From positions 1 to 45,803 of the forward strand of contig DASWCW010000168.1 of the NCBI GenBank assembly GCA_036395835.1: DNA of 45,803 nucleotides, read 5' to 3'. Origin of the DNA: AP-16 sp036395835 (GTDB taxonomy: Bacteria > Pseudomonadota > Alphaproteobacteria > Rhizobiales > Xanthobacteraceae). Shown here piece by piece: positions 7,862 to 17,103 of the stretch. Within the stretch, counting starts at the first letter, position 1, and each line of letters opens with the position of its first letter. The notes beneath the pieces are model-generated. The model saw only the letters and a list, made by a program, of their open reading frames with translations. It had not been told where the DNA came from and did no database searches. The position numbers were made by a program, and so were the translations under genes.

Positions 7862-10816
7862 TCAGCCCAGCGCATCGTCGAGCAGGCTTCGAAGCTGAGC
7901 CTGGTGCTTGGACATCACCCCCGTCGCGGTCGCGGCGGAGGCCGGACGGCCGGCATAGCGCAAGCGGCGGTGCGTGGCGCCGATCTGGTTGAGCACCCAT
8001 TGCAGGAACACGTCGACGAAGAACCAGGCGCCCATGTTGCGCGGCTCTTCCTGGCACCACACCATCTCGGCCGTCTTGAACCTGGAGAGTTCCTGGACCA
8101 GTGCCTTGGTCGGGAACGGATAGAGCTGCTCGACGCGGAGCAGGTAGACGTCGTCGATGCCGCGCTTTTCGCGCTCCTCGTAGAGGTCGAAATAGACCTT
8201 GCCGGTGCACAGGACCACGCGCCGGATCTTCTTGTCGGGCACGAGCTTGATCTTCTCGTCGGACAGGAGTTGCGCATCGTCCCACAGCAGGCGGTGGAAG
8301 CTCGTGTCCGGGCCCATCTCCTCGAGCCGGGAGACCGCGCGCTTGTGCCGGAGCAGCGACTTGGGCGTCATCAGGATCAGCGGCTTGCGGATCTCGCGTC
8401 TGAGCTGGCGCCGCAGGATGTGGAAATAATTGGCCGGCGTCGTGCAATAGGCGATCTGCATATTGTCCTCGGCGCACATCTGCAGGAAGCGCTCGAGCCG
8501 CGCCGAGGAGTGCTCGGGTCCCTGGCCTTCGTAGCCGTGCGGCAGCAGGCAGACGAGCGCCGACATGCGCAGCCATTTGCGCTCGCCCGAGGAGATGAAC
8601 TGATCGAACAGCACCTGCGCGCCGTTGGCGAAATCGCCGAATTGCGCTTCCCACAGCGTGAGCGTGTTCGGCTCGGCGAGCGAGTAGCCGTACTCGAAGC
8701 CGAGCACCGCCTCCTCGGAGAGCATGGAATTGTGCACTTCGTAGCGGGCCTGCTGCTCGCGGAGGTGGTTGAACGGGAAGTAGCGGTCCTCCGTCTCCTG
8801 ATCGATCAGGACCGAGTGGCGCTGGGAGAACGTGCCGCGCTCGCTGTCCTGGCCAGATAGCCGCACCGAACGGCCATCGAGCAGCAGCGAACAGAACGCC
8901 AGTGCCTCGCCGGTCGCCCAATCGATCCCGGTCCCGGTCTCGATGCTCTTGCGGCGGTGGTCGAGGAAGCGCTGGATCGTGCGGTGCACCTTGAAGTCCG
9001 CCGGCACCGCGGTGATCTTCCGGCCGATCTCCCGGAGCGTCTCGGTCGCCACCCCGGTGTTGCCGCGGCGGGCATCCTCGACGTCGCCGCCGGTCTTCAG
9101 TCCCGCCCAGCGGCCGTCGAGCCAATCCGCCTTGTTGGCGCGATAGCCGCCGCTCGCCTCGTATTCGGCATCGAGCCGGGCGCGCCAGTCGGCCTTGATT
9201 TTCTCGACCTCGCCTTCGGTGACGATTTCCTCGGCGATCAGCTTCTTCGAATAAATTTCCAGCGTCGACGGATGCGCGCGGATCTTCTTGTACATCAGCG
9301 GCTGGGTGAACATGGGCTCGTCGCCCTCGTTGTGTCCGTAGCGCCGGTAGCAGAACATGTCGAGGACGACCGGCTTGTGGAATTTCTGCCGGTACTCGAT
9401 CGCCACCTTGGCGGCGAACACCACCGCCTCCGGGTCGTCGCCGTTCACGTGAAAGATCGGCGCCGCGATCATCTTGGCGACGTCGGAGGGATACGGCGAG
9501 GATCGGCTGTAGCGCGGATAGGTGGTGAACCCGATCTGGTTGTTGATGATGACATGCAGCGAGCCGCCGGTTCTATAGCCGCGCAGATCGGAGAGGCCGA
9601 AGCATTCGGCGACCACGCCCTGGCCGGCGAATGCCGCGTCGCCGTGGATCAAGAGCGGCAACACCGAGATGCGCTCGATATGATCGTCGTGCTGCTCCTG
9701 CTTGGCGCGGACCTTCCCCAGCACCACGGGGTCTACGATCTCGAGGTGCGAGGGATTGGCGGTCAGCGACAGATGCACGCGGTTGCCGTCGAACTCGCGA
9801 TCCGAGGAGGCGCCGAGGTGATATTTGACGTCGCCGGAGCCTTCGACCTCGTCGGGGGTCCACGACCCGCCCTTGAATTCGTGAAAGATCGCCCGGTGCG
9901 GCTTGCCCATGACCTGAGCCAGGACGTTGAGCCGACCGCGGTGCGCCATGCCGAGCACGATCTCCTCGACCCCGAGCGCACCGCCGCGCTTGATGATCTG
10001 CTCGAGCGCCGGCACGACCGATTCCGCCCCATCGATGCCGAAGCGCTTGGTCCCCGTATATTTGACGTCGAGGAATTTCTCGAAGCCTTCCGCCTCGACC
10101 AGCTTGTTGAGGATGGCGCGCTTGCCTTCGCGCGTGAAGGTGATCTCCTTGTCGGGTCCCTCGATGCGTTCCTGAATCCAGGCCTTCTGCGCCGGGTCGG
10201 CGATGTGCATGAATTCGACGCCGAGCGTCTGGCAATAGGTCCGCTGCAGAATGGCGACGATTTCGCGCAAGCTGGCGAAATCCAGCCCCAGCACGTGGTC
10301 GATGAAGATCCTGCGGTCGTAATCGGCCTCGGTGAACCCGTACGAGCGCGGGTCGAGCTCCTCGGTATCCTTCGGCGGCTCGAGCCCGAGCGGATCGAGA
10401 TTGGCGTGATAATGCCCGCGGATCCGGTAGGCGCGGATCAGCATCAAGGCCCGCACCGAATCCCGGGTGGCGCGCTGGACCTGCGCTTCGGTGAGCTCCG
10501 CGCCCGCGGCCTGCGCGCGTGCCTTGATCTTGTCCGAGACCGCCTTGTCGGTCTCGAGCCAATAGCCGTCGAGTGCCGAGACCAACTCGTCGCGCGCCGG
10601 AATCGGCCAATTCGGTCGCTTCCAGGAAGGACCGTGGGCGCTCTTGAGAACCTCGGCCGATCCATCGCGCAGGCTCTCGAAGAACGCCCTCCACTCGCCG
10701 TCGATCGCAGCCGGATCGTTCTCATAGCGGGCATAGAGATCTTCGATATAGGCGGCGTTGCCGCCGTACAGGAACGAGGTGCGAGCGAATGCAGCGTTGG
10801 CGTCCTGGCGAGACAT
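7862..10816 (-). CDS. sucA: 2-oxoglutarate dehydrogenase E1 (thiamine diphosphate-dependent decarboxylase)
   Basis: A 984-residue E1 that decarboxylates 2-oxoglutarate and succinylates E2 lipoyl groups. The N-terminus has the E1o element AFARTSFLYGGNAAYIEDLY, which typically helps bind E2/E3. Active-site and thiamine diphosphate segments include GMAHRGRLNVLAQVMGKP, HGDAAFAGQGVVAE, NNQIGFTT and YGHNEGDEPMFTQPLMYK. The C-terminal domain carries LLPHGYEGQGPEHSSARLER. Start ATG 10816 gives MSRQDANAAF; the open frame runs 16 codons further upstream without family resemblance. The 130-bp spacer after sucD contains no clear promoter. Length is normal. Confidence 0.98.
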   Translation of the reverse strand: MSRQDANAAFARTSFLYGGNAAYIEDLYARYENDPAAIDGEWRAFFESLRDGSAEVLKSAHGPSWKRPNWPIPARDELVSALDGYWLETDKAVSDKIKARAQAAGAELTEAQVQRATRDSVRALMLIRAYRIRGHYHANLDPLGLEPPKDTEELDPRSYGFTEADYDRRIFIDHVLGLDFASLREIVAILQRTYCQTLGVEFMHIADPAQKAWIQERIEGPDKEITFTREGKRAILNKLVEAEGFEKFLDVKYTGTKRFGIDGAESVVPALEQIIKRGGALGVEEIVLGMAHRGRLNVLAQVMGKPHRAIFHEFKGGSWTPDEVEGSGDVKYHLGASSDREFDGNRVHLSLTANPSHLEIVDPVVLGKVRAKQEQHDDHIERISVLPLLIHGDAAFAGQGVVAECFGLSDLRGYRTGGSLHVIINNQIGFTTYPRYSRSSPYPSDVAKMIAAPIFHVNGDDPEAVVFAAKVAIEYRQKFHKPVVLDMFCYRRYGHNEGDEPMFTQPLMYKKIRAHPSTLEIYSKKLIAEEIVTEGEVEKIKADWRARLDAEYEASGGYRANKADWLDGRWAGLKTGGDVEDARRGNTGVATETLREIGRKITAVPADFKVHRTIQRFLDHRRKSIETGTGIDWATGEALAFCSLLLDGRSVRLSGQDSERGTFSQRHSVLIDQETEDRYFPFNHLREQQARYEVHNSMLSEEAVLGFEYGYSLAEPNTLTLWEAQFGDFANGAQVLFDQFISSGERKWLRMSALVCLLPHGYEGQGPEHSSARLERFLQMCAEDNMQIAYCTTPANYFHILRRQLRREIRKPLILMTPKSLLRHKRAVSRLEEMGPDTSFHRLLWDDAQLLSDEKIKLVPDKKIRRVVLCTGKVYFDLYEEREKRGIDDVYLLRVEQLYPFPTKALVQELSRFKTAEMVWCQEEPRNMGAWFFVDVFLQWVLNQIGATHRRLRYAGRPASAATATGVMSKHQAQLRSLLDDALG

Positions 10817-10946
10817 GTGGCGGATTCCCATCCTGGGCGCCGCGAGCTCTATGCCGCGGCCCATCCCGATTGCCGGCCGGGGTCCGGCGATGCCCCTTTT
10901 ACTATGGATGTTGTCGTTGGGATCGGAAAAAGTTGCAAGCGGTGAA

Positions 10947-11831
10947 TCAGGCTTTCAGTAGTTCGATGAGCGTCTTGCCGATTCGCGCGGGCGACGGCGA
11001 GACGCGAATGCCGGCGCCCTGCATCGCCTCGATCTTCGATTCCGCGTCGCCCGTGCCCCCGGAGATGATGGCTCCGGCATGGCCCATGCGGCGCCCGGGT
11101 GGAGCGGTTCGTCCGGCGATGAAGCCGATCACCGGCTTGCGGCGACCGCGCTTGGCCGCGTCGCGGATGAAGTGGGCGGCCGCCTCCTCGGCGGTGCCGC
11201 CGATCTCGCCGATGAGCACGATCGCCTCGGTCTCGGCGTCGCCCAGCAGCAGCTCCAGCACGTCGATGAATTCCAGGCCCTTGACCGGATCGCCGCCGAT
11301 GCCGATCGCGGTGGTCTGGCCCAATCCCTCGCGGGTGGTCTGATAGACGGCCTCGTAGGTCAGCGTGCCCGAGCGCGACACGATGCCGACCTTTCCGCGA
11401 CTGAAGATTTTCCCGGGCATGATGCCGATCTTGCATTCTCCCGCGGTCATGATTCCCGGGCAATTCGGTCCGATCAGCCGCGATTTCGATCCCTGCAGAG
11501 CCCGCTTCACCTTCACCATGTCGAGCACCGGGATGCCTTCGGTGATGCACACGATCAGCGGGATCTCGGCGTCGATCGCCTCGCAGATCGCGTCCGCGGC
11601 GCCGGGCGGCGGGACGTAGATGACGCTGGCATCGCAGTCGGTCTCCCGGCGGGCTTCGGTGACGGTGTCGAACACCGGCAGGCCGAGGTGGATGGAGCCG
11701 CCCTTGCCAGGTGCGGTGCCGCCGACCATCCGGGTGCCATAGGCGATTGCCTGTTCGGAATGGAACGTGCCGTTGCGCCCGGTAAATCCCTGGCACAGCA
11801 CCCGGGTGTTCTTGTCGACCAGCACCGGCAT
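10947..11831 (-). CDS. sucD: Succinyl-CoA synthetase alpha subunit
   Basis: A 294-residue alpha subunit that binds CoA and carries the phosphohistidine in substrate-level phosphorylation (succinyl-CoA to succinate). The CoA-binding Rossmann region includes QGFTGRNGTFHSEQAI and the later GPNCPGIM. The phosphorylated residue is probably His251 in GRRMGHAGAIISGGTGDA. Its ATG shares one base with the sucC stop (TGATG), indicating translational coupling so that alpha and beta are made one to one. All expected motifs are present. Confidence 0.98.
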   Translation of the reverse strand: MPVLVDKNTRVLCQGFTGRNGTFHSEQAIAYGTRMVGGTAPGKGGSIHLGLPVFDTVTEARRETDCDASVIYVPPPGAADAICEAIDAEIPLIVCITEGIPVLDMVKVKRALQGSKSRLIGPNCPGIMTAGECKIGIMPGKIFSRGKVGIVSRSGTLTYEAVYQTTREGLGQTTAIGIGGDPVKGLEFIDVLELLLGDAETEAIVLIGEIGGTAEEAAAHFIRDAAKRGRRKPVIGFIAGRTAPPGRRMGHAGAIISGGTGDAESKIEAMQGAGIRVSPSPARIGKTLIELLKA

Positions 11832-13000
11832 CAGCGGCCTTCCTTCACGGCCGCGACGATCTTCTGCGCGGCGTCATCGAGATCGTCCGCCGGAATGACG
11901 TTGAGGCCGGAGTCGGCGATGACGTTCTTTCCGATTTCGACGTTGGTGCCTTCGAGCCGCACCACCAGCGGCACTTTCAGGCCGACCTCCTTGACGGCGG
12001 CGATCACGCCTTCCGCGATGATGTCGCAGCGCATGATGCCGCCGAAGATGTTGACCAGAATGCCCTTCACCTTCGGATCGGCGGTGATGATCTTGAACGC
12101 GGCGCTTACTCTTTCCTTGGAGGCCCCGCCGCCGACGTCGAGGAAATTCGCGGGCGCGCCGCCGTAGAGCTTGATGATATCCATCGTCGCCATGGCAAGG
12201 CCGGCGCCGTTGACCATGCAGCCGATCGAGCCGTCGAGCGCGATGTAATTGAGGTCGTGCCGGGAGGCGGCGATCTCCTTCTCGTCTTCTTCGCCCAAGT
12301 CGCGCAGCGCCGAGATATCGGGGTGGCGGTAGAGCGCGTTGTCGTCGAAACCGATCTTGGCGTCGAGGCAGATGAGCGTCCCGGACTTGGTCAGCACCAG
12401 CGGATTGATCTCGAGTAGGCTCATGTCCTTGGCCAGGAAGGCCGCATAGAGCTGGGCCAGAATGCGCCCGGCCTGCGCAGCGGCTTCGTTTCTCAGCCCG
12501 AGCGCCCCGACGACTTGGCGGCCATGGTGCGGGAGGATTCCCATGATCGGATCGACCGCGAAGGTGACGATCTTGTCGGGATGTGTGCGCGCGACTTCCT
12601 CGATCTCCACGCCGCCTTCGGTCGAGACCACGACGGCGACGCGGCCGCTGGCGCGATCGACCACGGCCGAGAGATAGTATTCGCGATCGATCGCCGAGCC
12701 TTCCTCGACGTAGAGGCGGCTCACGAGCTTGCCCTCCGGCCCGGTCTGCTCGGTGATGAGCGTCGAGCCCAGGAGCCGCTCCGCTTCCGAGCGCACCGCG
12801 TCGAGCGATTTGACGACCTTCACGCCGCCGGCCTTGCCGCGGCCGCCGGCGTGGATCTGCGCCTTGACCACCCACACCGGGCCGCCGAGCTTTTCCGCAG
12901 CCAACACCGCCTCCCCGGCCGTGAATGCCGGAATGCCGCGCGGGACCGGCACGCCGAATTCGTGCAACACCGCTTTGGCCTGATATTCGTGAATATCCAT
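11831..13000 (-). CDS. sucC: ADP-forming succinyl-CoA synthetase beta subunit
   Basis: A 389-residue beta subunit with an N-terminal ATP-grasp nucleotide-binding domain (VVKAQIHAGGRGKAGGVKVV at about 44-63) and a C-terminal CoA-ligase domain (GAGLAMATMDIIKLYGG, then LDVGGGASKERV). It starts MDIHEYQAKAVLHEFG, standard for the family. It is 36 bp downstream of mdh and overlaps sucD by one base. The sequence alone does not fully separate ATP from GTP preference; the bacterial type with this N-terminus is normally annotated ADP-forming. Confidence 0.98.
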   Translation of the reverse strand: MDIHEYQAKAVLHEFGVPVPRGIPAFTAGEAVLAAEKLGGPVWVVKAQIHAGGRGKAGGVKVVKSLDAVRSEAERLLGSTLITEQTGPEGKLVSRLYVEEGSAIDREYYLSAVVDRASGRVAVVVSTEGGVEIEEVARTHPDKIVTFAVDPIMGILPHHGRQVVGALGLRNEAAAQAGRILAQLYAAFLAKDMSLLEINPLVLTKSGTLICLDAKIGFDDNALYRHPDISALRDLGEEDEKEIAASRHDLNYIALDGSIGCMVNGAGLAMATMDIIKLYGGAPANFLDVGGGASKERVSAAFKIITADPKVKGILVNIFGGIMRCDIIAEGVIAAVKEVGLKVPLVVRLEGTNVEIGKNVIADSGLNVIPADDLDDAAQKIVAAVKEGR

Positions 13001-13036
13001 GAAATCCGGAACTCCGATCGGTACGGCAGGTTCAGC

Positions 13037-14002
13037 TCATTTGCCGAGATCCGGAGCGATCTTCTTGCAGGCGTCGACCAGGCTCTGCACCGCGGTGACC
13101 GAGCGATCGAACATCTCACGTTCCGCGCCGCCGAGCTCGATTTCGACGACGCGCTCGACGCCCTTGGCGCCGATCACGACCGGAACTCCGACGTAAAATC
13201 CGCGCACGCCATATTCGCCGTTGAGGAACGCGGCGCACGGCAGCACCCGCTTGCGATCGCGCAAATAGCTCTCCGCCATGGCGATGGCGGACGACGCCGG
13301 CGCATAGAACGCCGAGCCGGTCTTGAGCAGATTGACGATCTCCGCGCCGCCGTCGCGGGTCCGCTGCACGACAGCATCGATCCGGGTCTGCGAGGTCCAG
13401 CCCATGCGGATGAGATCCGGAATGGGAATGCCGGCGACGCTGGAATAGCGCACCAGCGGCACCATGGTGTCGCCGTGGCCGCCGAGCACGAACGCAGTCA
13501 CATCCTCCACCGACACGTTGAACTCGTCAGCCAGGAAATAGCGGAACCGCGCGGAATCCAGCACGCCCGCCATGCCGACGACCATGTTCTTCGGCAGCCC
13601 GCAGCTCTTCTGCAGCACCCAGACCATGGCATCGAGCGGATTGGTGATGCAGATGACGAAGGCGTTGGGCGCGTATTTCTTGATGCCGGCGCCGACCTGC
13701 TCCATCACCTTGATGTTGATCCCCAGGAGATCGTCACGGCTCATTCCCGGTTTGCGCGGCACGCCGGCGGTGACGATGCACACGTCCGCGCCTTCGATGG
13801 CATCGTAGGACTGGGCTCCGGCAAACCGCGCGTCGAAGCCTTCGATCGGCGAGGATTCGACCAGATCGAGCGCCTTGCCCTGGGGAATGCCTTCGATCAC
13901 GTCGAACAAAACCACGTCGCCGAGCGCCTTGAGCCCGATCAGATGTGCCAGCGTGCCGCCGATCTGGCCGGCACCGATCAATGCGATCCTGTTTCGCGCC
14001 AT
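13037..14002 (-). CDS. mdh: NAD-dependent malate dehydrogenase (LDH-like type)
   Basis: A 321-residue enzyme oxidising malate to oxaloacetate. The nucleotide-binding GAGQIGGTLAH begins at residue 10. Substrate-binding Arg83 and Arg89 lie in AGVPRKPGMSRDDLL, Asn121 in TNPLD, the LDSARFRYF segment (148-156) supplies the catalytic Asp and an Arg, and the proton acceptor is His176 in GGHGDTMVPL. These mark the LDH-like malate dehydrogenase group typical of alphaproteobacteria rather than the E. coli type. It is the first enzyme gene of the TCA block. The 166-bp leader has only a weak SD (GGGA eight bases before ATG) and a tandem repeat described separately. Confidence 0.97.
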   Translation of the reverse strand: MARNRIALIGAGQIGGTLAHLIGLKALGDVVLFDVIEGIPQGKALDLVESSPIEGFDARFAGAQSYDAIEGADVCIVTAGVPRKPGMSRDDLLGINIKVMEQVGAGIKKYAPNAFVICITNPLDAMVWVLQKSCGLPKNMVVGMAGVLDSARFRYFLADEFNVSVEDVTAFVLGGHGDTMVPLVRYSSVAGIPIPDLIRMGWTSQTRIDAVVQRTRDGGAEIVNLLKTGSAFYAPASSAIAMAESYLRDRKRVLPCAAFLNGEYGVRGFYVGVPVVIGAKGVERVVEIELGGAEREMFDRSVTAVQSLVDACKKIAPDLGK

Positions 14003-14130
14003 ATCGAAAATCCCGGGATGCTATGGCCTTGCAACTTGCTTCGGCAGGACGGCGCCGCAGGAGCCGGGTTGCCGACTGAAATGCGGCGGCGGCTGGTCGA
14101 GACGGCCGAACGGCCCGTGCCGGGTGATTA

Positions 14131-14175
14131 GCCGGTTCAAGCCGGCCGTTCAAGTCGACCGCAGCCGTTCAAGTC
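14131..14175 (-). promoter_or_regulatory. Three imperfect tandem copies of CTTGAAC(C)GGC between zapE and mdh
   Basis: On the minus strand CTTGAACGGC, CTTGAACGGC and CTTGAACCGGC occur in order at 14173-14164, 14154-14145 and 14141-14131, with 19-bp and then 13-bp starting distances. The first copy includes the zapE stop codon. Repeated sites about 130-170 bp upstream of mdh could be a regulator-binding array or a -35-like set, but no matching -10 stands out. Function is inferred only from position and repetition. Confidence 0.35.
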
Positions 14176-15335
14176 TCGACGATGCCCTCGGGCTCGCGCC
14201 GCCGCCGTCCGTGCGGCAGTGCCAGGTACGATCGCGAGCGCATCTCGATCAGTCGCGATGCGGTGCGAGCGAATTCCCGGGCCTCGAAGCCGGTGCTTGC
14301 CGAATACAGCACCTCGGGCTCGGCCTGCGCCGATGCCACGAGCTTGACGGCTCGGTCGTACAGCGTGTCGATGAGCGTGATGAAACGCTTGGCTTCGTTT
14401 CTGCGCTCGTAGTTCATGACCGGAATGCGGTCGAGCAGGATGGTGTGAAACTCGTGGGCGAGCTTGAGATAATCCGCGGCGCCGAGCGCATTGCCGCATA
14501 ATTCCGGAAACGACAGCCATGCGGCGCCCCTGGCGGCTTTTGGCACGCGCAGGATGTGCCCATGAACGGCGAATTCCTGCGGGCCCGCCGGCTCGGAGCC
14601 GGTCAGCTGCCGCCAGGTCGCCGCGAGCGCCGCGTCGGCGGCCGCGCCCGCCGGGACGTGCCAGACCGGAGCGCTCGCCAGCTTCTCCAGCCGGAAATCG
14701 GTGCGGGCATCGAGACGAACCACGTCCATATGCCGCTCGATCACCGCCACGAACGGCAGGAACAGCGCGCGATTGAGACCCTCGCGATAGAGCTCGTCGG
14801 GCGGCACATTGGAAGTGGCGACCACGATCACTCCGTGCTCGAACAGCTCCGTGAACAGGCGGCCGAGGATCATCGCATCGGCGATATCCGTGACGTTGAG
14901 CTCGTCGAAGCACAGCAGGCCCGCTTGCTCGGCGAGCGCCGCCGCGCCCGGGGGGATCGGATCCTCGCCCTTGACCTCGCCTCGCTTGCGCCGCTGGCGC
15001 CATGCGTGAATGCGGGTGTGCACGTCGATCATGAACTCGTGGAAATGCGCGCGGCGCTTGCGCCCGATCGCAGCCGAGGCGAAGAACAGGTCCATCAGCA
15101 TGGTCTTGCCGCGACCGACTCCGCCGTGGACGTAGAGGCCTTTGACCGGTCCGCCGTTGCGCGCACGGCGGCCGAACAGCCAGCCGAGCGCCGAGGATTT
15201 TTGCGCGAGCCGATGCTGCTCGAGCCGCGCTTCGAGCGCGCCGAGCTTGGAGACCACGCTTTCCTGGCCGGGATCGCGCTCGATCTCGCCTGCTGCCAAG
15301 AGCGCGCGATAACGCTCGCCGACTGTGCCGATCAT
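14169..15335 (-). CDS. zapE: Cell-division ATPase ZapE (AFG1/LACE1 family)
   Basis: A 388-residue AAA-type ATPase. In E. coli ZapE binds FtsZ and acts during constriction, and mitochondrial AFG1 helps turn over respiratory-complex subunits. Walker A GGVGRGKT is at 71-78, Walker B LLCFDE at 140-145, followed by the family signature LNVTDIADAMILGRLF. A sensor-like VVATSNVPP comes next, and MNYERRNEAKRF is near the C-terminus. The chosen start, ATG 15335 (MIGTVGERYRALLAAGEIE), matches family length; a TTG 23 codons upstream is possible. It precedes mdh by 166 bp on the same strand. Confidence 0.93.
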   Translation of the reverse strand: MIGTVGERYRALLAAGEIERDPGQESVVSKLGALEARLEQHRLAQKSSALGWLFGRRARNGGPVKGLYVHGGVGRGKTMLMDLFFASAAIGRKRRAHFHEFMIDVHTRIHAWRQRRKRGEVKGEDPIPPGAAALAEQAGLLCFDELNVTDIADAMILGRLFTELFEHGVIVVATSNVPPDELYREGLNRALFLPFVAVIERHMDVVRLDARTDFRLEKLASAPVWHVPAGAAADAALAATWRQLTGSEPAGPQEFAVHGHILRVPKAARGAAWLSFPELCGNALGAADYLKLAHEFHTILLDRIPVMNYERRNEAKRFITLIDTLYDRAVKLVASAQAEPEVLYSASTGFEAREFARTASRLIEMRSRSYLALPHGRRRREPEGIVET

Positions 15336-15644
15336 GAGGAGATCCAGTGCGGGGAGGATGAGGCTGGAGCGGCAGGCATAGCCGGGGCCCACAGCATCGG
15401 ACAAGCGGCTATCTTTTGCTCAGGCGTGGCGCTTTTTTCGGCGCCGGGGCATCAAAGTCATGGCAGGCATGCGTTTCTGCCAGAAAATCAGCTGGCGATG
15501 CCCATCACCATCCTGTGATGCCCTTGTCACGCTTTTGCTGCATCGCAATATTAGCTCTGCGGCGGCGATTCGACGGTTTCGGTCGCTGGTCTAGGAAGAG
15601 GAAGTCCGGAGGGTCTTGCAGACGTCCAACGTCAGGAGACCCGA
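15336..15644. other. Divergent intergenic region between zapE and a GNAT gene
   Basis: 309 bp with no credible gene. A weak plus-strand promoter candidate is TTGTCA (15524-15529), 17 bases, then AATATT (15547-15552). The GNAT gene's ribosome site AGGAG is at 15634-15638. No clear zapE promoter or hairpin was seen. Confidence 0.4.
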
Positions 15645-16214
15645 ATGCATGAACACCTGATCGACGGCGGCACGGTCCGCAAACTGTGGATCGGCGAAAC
15701 GCCGCTGTATCGCCAACATCTGCTGCGTCTCGATGCCGAGAGCCGGCGCAACCGGTTCGGCGGCGCGGTCTCCGATGAGTTCATCTCCACGTACTCGGAG
15801 CCTTCCAGGCTGAGCGAGGCGGTGATCCACGGGTTCTTCGTGGACGGCGTGCTGCGCGGCGCGGCCGAGCTGCGTCCGCTCGCGACCGGCAACGAGGCCG
15901 AGGCGGCGTTCAGTATCGAGAAGCCATGGCAGAGCCACGGGGTGGGGACGGCCCTGCTCGAGCGCACGCTGCTCGCCGCGCGCAACCGCCAGATCAAATT
16001 GCTGCACATGACGTGTCTCGCCGAGAACCGGCGCATGCAGCAGCTCGCGCTGAAATTCGACGCGGAGCTCACGTTCGATTTCGGCAGCGTCGTCGGCGAG
16101 GTCGAGGCTCCGCATCCCACCCCGATGTCGATCATGCGCGAGCTCATGGCCGACAGCACCGGGGTCGCGACCGCCATGCTCGACGTGCAGTCGCGCCTGC
16201 TCAAGCCGGCCTGA
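15645..16214 (+). CDS. GNAT-family N-acetyltransferase
   Basis: A 189-residue protein with one GNAT fold. The acetyl-CoA-binding motif A is visible as SIEKPWQSHGVGTALLERTL (about 91-110), where Q/R-x-x-G-x-G/A is met by QSHGVG. The preceding strand carries VDGVLRGAAELRPL, and the following helix is CLAENRRMQQLALKF. Substrate cannot be read from the sequence. The C-terminal ~45 residues extend past the GNAT core. ATG 15645 follows AGGAG by 6 bases. It converges on sdhB with a palindromic repeat between them. Confidence 0.85.
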   Translation: MHEHLIDGGTVRKLWIGETPLYRQHLLRLDAESRRNRFGGAVSDEFISTYSEPSRLSEAVIHGFFVDGVLRGAAELRPLATGNEAEAAFSIEKPWQSHGVGTALLERTLLAARNRQIKLLHMTCLAENRRMQQLALKFDAELTFDFGSVVGEVEAPHPTPMSIMRELMADSTGVATAMLDVQSRLLKPA

Positions 16215-16319
16215 TCCCTCCCCGACGGGGAGGGTGGCGAGACGCGAGAGCGTCGAGCCGGGTGGGGTCGCCCCACCCGCCGGGCTGCGCCCGGCGACCT
16301 CCCCTCCCGGGGAGGTGGA
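16215..16319. repeat. Palindromic repeat (GGGGAGG/CCTCCCC family) between the GNAT gene and sdhB
   Basis: CCCTCCCCGACGGGGAGGG forms the left stem, GGTGGGGTCGCCCCACC a central stem, CCGGGCTGCGCCCGG a third, and CCTCCCCTCCCGGGGAGG the right stem. The outer arms also pair with each other. It fills the whole spacer between two convergent genes and could stop transcription from both sides. There is no T-tract, so a classical intrinsic terminator is not shown. Confidence 0.85.
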
Positions 16320-16321
16320 CC

Positions 16322-17101
16322 TCACAGCTGGCGTTCCACCATCATCATCTTGATCTCGGCGATGGCTTTCGCCGGGTTGAGGCCCTTGGGGCAGGCCTTC
16401 GAGCAGTTGAGAATCGTGTGGCAGCGGTAGAGCCGGAACGGATCCTCGAGCTCATCGAGCCGCTCGCCGGTCGCCTCGTCGCGGCTGTCGACCAGCCAGC
16501 GGCGCGCCTGGAGCAGCACGGCGGGCCCGAGATAGCGATCGCCGTTCCACCAATAGCTCGGGCAGCTCGTGGTGCAGCAGGCGCACAGGATGCACTCGTA
16601 GAGCCCGTCGAGCTTGGCGCGGTCTTCGTGCGTCTGCCGCCATTCCTTTTCGGGCGCGGCGGTGTCGGTCTTCAGCCACGGCTCGATCGAGGCATATTGC
16701 GCGTAGAACACCGTGAGATCCGGCACCAGGTCCTTGACCACGGGCATGTGGGGCAGCGGATAGACGCGCACCGTGCCCTTGATCTCGTCCATGCCGCGGG
16801 TGCAGGCGAGCCCGTTGGTGCCGTCGATATTCATCGAGCAGCTGCCGCACACGCCCTCGCGGCACGACCTGCGGAAGGTGAGCGTCGGATCGATCTTGTT
16901 CTTGATCCAGATCAGCGCGTCGAGCACCATCGGCCCGCAGTCCTCGACGTCGACGAAATAGGTATCGATGCGGGGATTCTTGCCGTCCTCGGGGTTGTAG
17001 CGATAGATCCGATATTCTCGCTCCTCGCGCGCGCCGGCGGCATGCGGCCAGGTCTTGCCCTCGGTCGGCCTCGAGTTCTTCGGCAGCGCGATCTCGACCA
17101 T
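16322..17101 (-). CDS. sdhB: Succinate dehydrogenase iron-sulfur subunit
   Basis: A 259-residue electron-transfer subunit of complex II. The N-terminal ferredoxin domain has Cys80, Cys85, Cys88 and Cys100 for the [2Fe-2S] centre (RRSCREGVCGSCSMNIDG). The C-terminal domain has CILCACCTTSCPSYWW and CHTILNCSKACPKGLNPAKA for the [4Fe-4S] and [3Fe-4S] centres. Start ATG 17101 (MVEIALPKNS) lies 2 bases after the sdhA stop. The same frame runs open far upstream through sdhA, which is an accident of high GC and not a fusion. It is the last gene of sdhCDAB. Confidence 0.98.
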   Translation of the reverse strand: MVEIALPKNSRPTEGKTWPHAAGAREEREYRIYRYNPEDGKNPRIDTYFVDVEDCGPMVLDALIWIKNKIDPTLTFRRSCREGVCGSCSMNIDGTNGLACTRGMDEIKGTVRVYPLPHMPVVKDLVPDLTVFYAQYASIEPWLKTDTAAPEKEWRQTHEDRAKLDGLYECILCACCTTSCPSYWWNGDRYLGPAVLLQARRWLVDSRDEATGERLDELEDPFRLYRCHTILNCSKACPKGLNPAKAIAEIKMMMVERQL

Positions 17102-17103
17102 CT

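Noticed and set aside
8957..10945. 662-codon plus-strand frame opposite sucA
   Set aside because: Antisense shadow of a well-conserved E1 gene; no motifs, no ribosome site.
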